From the NCBI RefSeq assembly GCF_044751345.1, contig NZ_JBIWXY010000002.1:372001-436000 (forward strand): a DNA stretch of 64,000 nt, in the 5' to 3' direction. Every line of letters starts with the position of its first letter. The first letter of the stretch is position 1. Position numbers and translations under genes: made by a program. This document shows, piece after piece, positions 60,768-64,000 of the stretch. The notes beneath the pieces were generated by a model. That model saw only the letters and a list, made by a program, of their open reading frames with translations. It did not search any database and had not been told where the DNA came from. This DNA comes from Methylobacillus methanolivorans. GTDB lineage: Bacteria; Pseudomonadota; Gammaproteobacteria; Burkholderiales; Methylophilaceae.

Positions 60768-62144
60768 ATGTCACAGCCTGAACGCATGTCCCCGGTCGAA
60801 TTGCGATCCACCCTGAGCCTGGCCTCTATCTATGGCTTGCGCATGCTGGGCATGTTCCTCATCCTGCCGATTTTTGCCATCTATGCTGAGACCCTGCCTT
60901 CTGGTCATGATCATTTCTACATCGGCTTGGCGCTGGGTGCCTATGGCTTGACGCAGGCCTTGCTGCAGTTGCCTTTTGGTATGGCCTCGGATCGTTTCGG
61001 GCGCAAGAATGTCATTTATGTCGGCTTGGTCATTTTTGCGATAGGTAGTTTTGTTGCGGGCATGGCGGATGACATCCATACCATCATCATCGGGCGAGCC
61101 ATCCAGGGTGCAGGCGCAGTATCTGCCGTGGTCACGGCCTTGGTGGCCGATCTGACGCGCGAGGAACATCGCACCAAGGCGATGGCGATGATAGGCGGCA
61201 GTATTGGCATCACCTTCGCACTCTCCTTGGTGCTTGGGCCTACGCTCAATCAGTGGATAGGCGTGCCTGGCATTTTTGTCTTGACTGGGGTGCTGGCCTT
61301 GCTTGCACTGCTGGATATCAAATACCTGGTGCCTAACCCGACGGTCAGTCGTTTTCACTCAGATACCCAGGCCGCACCTGCCAAGCTGGCAGACGTGTTG
61401 CGCGACACTCAATTGTTGCGGCTTAATTTTGGCATTTTTGCGCTACACGCTTCGCACATGGCGATGTTTGTCGTGGTGCCATTTGCGCTCAAGCAAACCA
61501 GTGGCCTTAGCGAAAACGATCATTGGATGATTTACCTGCCTATCATGGTGATTTCGCTTGTGTTGATGGTGCCTGCGATTATCATTGGCGAGAAGAAAGC
61601 CAAGCTCAAGCAGATATTTATCCTCAGCGTTAGCGTGATGTTGCTGGCTGAGCTGGCTTTTGGCCTCATGATTGAGAGCTTTTGGGGCATTATTGCGGCG
61701 TTGACTATCTTTTTTATTGCCTTCAACGTGCTGGAAGCCATCATGCCCTCCACGATTTCCAAGCAGGCTCCTGCCGCCGCCAAGGGTACGGCGATCGGGG
61801 TGTTCAACACTGCGCAGTCGCTGGGCATATTCGTCGGTGGTGTTGCTGGGGGCTGGTTATCGAGCCAATATGGATATTCAGCGGTGTTTGGCTTCTGTGG
61901 CATACTCATGCTGCTCTGGCTGATGAGTGTGATCACCATGAGGTCACCTGCCGCCGTGCGTAGTAAAATGTATCATTTGCCAGAAGGGCACACGCATGAT
62001 GCCGTACAGCTATCGAATCGGCTGGCTGCATTGCCTGGTGTAAAGGAATCGGTCGTCTTGCCCGCAGAGGGCATGGTGATATTGAAAGTGGATATGCAGG
62101 CGGACTGGGATGATTCTACAGCGCTGCAATTGATAAGGGGTTAA
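60768..62144 (+). CDS. MFS transporter with C-terminal ferredoxin-like domain (YajR-type)
   Basis: 458 residues: twelve membrane segments (about 15-395), with the MFS signature GMASDRFGRKNVIYVG between helices 2 and 3. A soluble C-terminal tail follows (about 390-458) ending LPGVKESVVLPAEGMVIL, then KVDMQAD. That tail and the total length match E. coli YajR, whose YAM domain is a ferredoxin-like fold. Substrate unknown. The ssb gene starts 5 bases after the stop, so they are probably one transcript. Confidence 0.9.
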   Translation: MSQPERMSPVELRSTLSLASIYGLRMLGMFLILPIFAIYAETLPSGHDHFYIGLALGAYGLTQALLQLPFGMASDRFGRKNVIYVGLVIFAIGSFVAGMADDIHTIIIGRAIQGAGAVSAVVTALVADLTREEHRTKAMAMIGGSIGITFALSLVLGPTLNQWIGVPGIFVLTGVLALLALLDIKYLVPNPTVSRFHSDTQAAPAKLADVLRDTQLLRLNFGIFALHASHMAMFVVVPFALKQTSGLSENDHWMIYLPIMVISLVLMVPAIIIGEKKAKLKQIFILSVSVMLLAELAFGLMIESFWGIIAALTIFFIAFNVLEAIMPSTISKQAPAAAKGTAIGVFNTAQSLGIFVGGVAGGWLSSQYGYSAVFGFCGILMLLWLMSVITMRSPAAVRSKMYHLPEGHTHDAVQLSNRLAALPGVKESVVLPAEGMVILKVDMQADWDDSTALQLIRG

Positions 62145-62149
62145 AAGTA

Positions 62150-62662
62150 ATGGCATCGGTCAATAAAGTAATCTTGGTAGGTAACCTGGGTCGCGATCCG
62201 GAAGTGCGCTATATGCCCAATGGCGAGGCAGTTGCCAATTTCAGCATTGCGACTACCGACAACTGGAAAGACAAGAATGGCCAGCGCCAGGAACGTACTG
62301 AATGGCACAATATTGTCATGTACCGCAGGCTGGCTGAGATTGCTGGCGAATACCTGAAAAAGGGCCGCCCGGTGTATATCGAGGGTCGTTTGCAAACCCG
62401 CAAGTGGCAGACCAAGGAAGGACAGGACCGCTACACTACTGAAATTATCGCTGACCAGATGCAGATGCTGGGTGGTCGCGATGGCGCTGGCAGTGGTGGT
62501 GCTAGCTATGATGGCGGTGGCGATGACTTCAACCAGGATTATGGCCAGTCAGCCCCAGCAGCTCCAAGGCAACAAGCGGCTCCGCGCCCGTCCCCAGCTC
62601 CGGCTTCCAAGCCAGCAGGCGGCAGCAATTTTGATGATTTCGAGGATGATATCCCCTTCTAA
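62150..62662 (+). CDS. ssb: Single-stranded DNA-binding protein
   Basis: 170 residues. An OB-fold (about 1-110): VNKVILVGNLGRDPEVRYMP, then TDNWKDKNGQRQERTEWHNI. A flexible glycine/proline/glutamine linker follows, with the conserved acidic tip DDFEDDIPF that binds partner proteins. Binds ssDNA as a tetramer in replication and repair. uvrA, MFS and ssb in this order are typical of betaproteobacteria. Confidence 0.98.
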   Translation: MASVNKVILVGNLGRDPEVRYMPNGEAVANFSIATTDNWKDKNGQRQERTEWHNIVMYRRLAEIAGEYLKKGRPVYIEGRLQTRKWQTKEGQDRYTTEIIADQMQMLGGRDGAGSGGASYDGGGDDFNQDYGQSAPAAPRQQAAPRPSPAPASKPAGGSNFDDFEDDIPF

Positions 62663-62682
62663 AACAGTATTACCCGACAGTG

Positions 62683-62712
62683 AAAAATGGCCGCAATGCG
62701 GCCATTTTTTTT
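62683..62712 (+). terminator. Terminator after ssb
   Basis: AAAAATGGCCGCA-A-TGCGGCCATTTTTTTT, a 13-bp stem and an eight-base T-run, 20 bases after the ssb stop. Confidence 0.93.
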
Positions 62713-62987
62713 GACATGCCGCGCTAGATGACTTTCTGTTAGCGCAACTCTCTTTCTTGCCCAGTGCATTGTCCCAGCTTCTTGTGTTCTATATGTCTAA
62801 TGGACTGCGGTCAGTAGGCCTAATGTCCACTCTTTTATCTTTTCAGGAAAATTCGTTATTAAAACAGAAAGATTACCCCGAAGTGGGTACTCCCTTTTGC
62901 ATACTCCTTTAAGAGAATTTCAAGGGGTGTGGTGATTCATTATTGTCGTGGCTCCAGCTTTATTCATCGCTACCAAGGGGAGTCGCC
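62713..62987 (+). other. Intergenic gap before the TIGR02001 gene
   Basis: Between the ssb terminator and the next gene (275 bases) no ORF is credible. CTAATGGAC (about 62799) and CTAATGTCC (about 62820) form an imperfect repeat. A GGGTACTCCCTTTTGCAT stretch near 62889 resembles a -24/-12 promoter, but GG and GC are 11 bases apart, one too many. A strong ribosome site AAGGGGAG precedes the next ATG. Confidence 0.4.
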
Positions 62988-63830
62988 ATGTTTTCTTTAC
63001 GTCCTGTTTTTCTGGCCTGTAGTCTGGCCGCCATCGTCCATAGCCCGGCATGGGCTGCTGACACTGTAGCCGACGAAGGCAAGGCCGATGTCGCAGCAGA
63101 GCCAGCATCGCCGCACCATATCAGCACCAATTTTGGTTTCTACAGCGATTACATTTTTCGCGGGATTTCCTATGCACGCGGGCGCGGGGCTATCCAGGCC
63201 TTCGTCGATTACTCCCATGACAGTGGCCTGTTTCTCGGCATAGGCGGCACCAATGTGCATAGGGATGCGCTTTATGGCAATACGCTGGAAGTCGATCTTT
63301 ACGGCGGTTTCAGCTTCCCAATCACGGATGACCTGACCATCACTCCAGGATTCCTGCAGTTTTACTATCCTGACAATGAGAAGATTGCCAATCAGTCTCC
63401 TAACGTGACGGAAGTCAATGTGGCGATGAACTACAAGGACTTCGCGATCAAGTATTCCTACTCACTCACCGACTGGTTTGGTGTTAACACCAAGTCTTAT
63501 GGCAATACTGCCATCGGTCACCACACGACGGGTACCGGCGATTCCAAGGGTACCAACTACATTGAGCTTAACTATAACCCGGCATTGCCCTTCTACGGTT
63601 TAAGCCTGTTGTTGCATGTTGGCCATCAATCCGTGAAGAACTATGCAGTAGCGGATTACACCGATATACAAGTGGGTGTGAGCAAGGATTTCTCCATTGC
63701 CAATAGCGATGGCTGGAATGCGGGCCTCAGCTATATCGCCACTGATGCCAATGATGACTGGTATGTCACCAGCACTGGTTACAAGACTGGCGACAGCAAA
63801 TTCTTTGCGTATATCAAGCGCACATTCTGA
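62988..63830 (+). CDS. TIGR02001 (TorF-like) putative outer-membrane porin
   Basis: 280 residues from the ATG at 62988, next to AAGGGGAG. A longer frame starts at 62943, but the signal peptide (VFLACSLAAIVHSPAWAAD) fits only the later start. Mature part: HHISTNFGFYSDYIFRGISY, the family opening, then alternating beta strands and an aromatic end (SKFFAYIKRTF) typical of an outer-membrane barrel. The family (TIGR02001, also called Gcw_chp or TorF) is often found beside glnK-amtB nitrogen genes. Pore or ligand unknown. Confidence 0.85.
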   Translation: MFSLRPVFLACSLAAIVHSPAWAADTVADEGKADVAAEPASPHHISTNFGFYSDYIFRGISYARGRGAIQAFVDYSHDSGLFLGIGGTNVHRDALYGNTLEVDLYGGFSFPITDDLTITPGFLQFYYPDNEKIANQSPNVTEVNVAMNYKDFAIKYSYSLTDWFGVNTKSYGNTAIGHHTTGTGDSKGTNYIELNYNPALPFYGLSLLLHVGHQSVKNYAVADYTDIQVGVSKDFSIANSDGWNAGLSYIATDANDDWYVTSTGYKTGDSKFFAYIKRTF

Positions 63831-64000
63831 TTTCACTGCGCATTCGATATGGTCGAATATTAAGGCTCTCTTTTCTCTTCGGTCTGGGCGTATAAATGGA
63901 CTCGCATTTATCGTCCAGGCCGAGAAGAAGTACGTCTGACTAGACGACGGTTTGCCTTACCGCTGCTTGCTCAAGCACCAGATTTAACGGGGCGTACCCC

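Noticed and set aside
62880..62910. Sigma-54 promoter before the TIGR02001 gene
   Set aside because: The GG and GC of the candidate are 11 bases apart instead of 10, and the -24 half (TGGGTA) is poor.

Overview
The window reads as chromosomal DNA of a Gram-negative betaproteobacterium. Pointers are the metX-metW pair for methionine synthesis, the ponA / pilMNOPQ / aroK-aroB block, glnA with ntrB-ntrC, a TIGR02001 (TorF-like) outer-membrane protein, a PEP-CTERM protein and moderate GC (just over 50% by eye). The gene content would fit the Methylophilaceae / Nitrosomonadales, but no methylotrophy gene lies here, so the family is an inference. Most of the window is ordinary core genome. The accessory part runs from about 38.4 to 52.1 kb.

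Layout. 1-0.95 kb: end of an AmpG permease and a TauE/SafE-type membrane protein. 1-3.3 kb: metX-metW, divergent from a gamma carbonic anhydrase. 3.5-8.1 kb: an EamA transporter, then hemA-prfA-DUF2127-prmC on the minus strand. 8.4-17.3 kb: rpe, then a trp cluster (candidate leader peptide, trpE, a MASE1-PAS-GGDEF-EAL gene, trpG, trpD, a DUF3465 gene, trpC) ending in hemB. 17.3-28.4 kb: ponA/mrcA facing away from pilMNOPQ, aroK, aroB and dgt. 28.6-34.5 kb: a porin and the minus-strand glnA-DUF4124-ntrB-ntrC nitrogen group. 34.7-38.4 kb: rhodanese, aroE, mtgA, lptM, lysA and a Pmp3-type peptide. 38.5-40.1 kb: a hipBA toxin-antitoxin pair. 40.3-52.0 kb: a seven-gene type I secretion operon. 52.3-64 kb: purU, a GyrI-like protein, a CobD/CbiB-family protein, ispH, DoxX, GNAT, PEP-CTERM, uvrA, a YajR-like transporter, ssb and a TIGR02001 protein.

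The most notable locus is the secretion operon (51965 down to 40261, all minus strand): TolC-like channel with an alanine-rich N-terminal extension, MotB-like protein, HlyD-like adaptor, MotA/ExbB-like channel protein, RTX protein, ABC exporter, and a free-standing C39-like peptidase. A proton-channel-like pair inside a type I secretion operon recalls SiiA/SiiB of Salmonella SPI-4. Here the substrate is a pure RTX-repeat protein, and the C39-like gene is an addition.

The best regulatory finds are: a short ORF ending Trp-Arg-Trp-Trp-Arg with competing RNA stems before trpE; a glnA control region with a -24/-12 promoter and two NtrC-like sites about three helical turns apart; a perfect dyad upstream of hipBA; nested dyads upstream of the secretion operon; and an intrinsic terminator after pilQ whose 3' arm forms the aroK ribosome-binding region. 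No rRNA, tRNA, insertion sequence or CRISPR array was seen.
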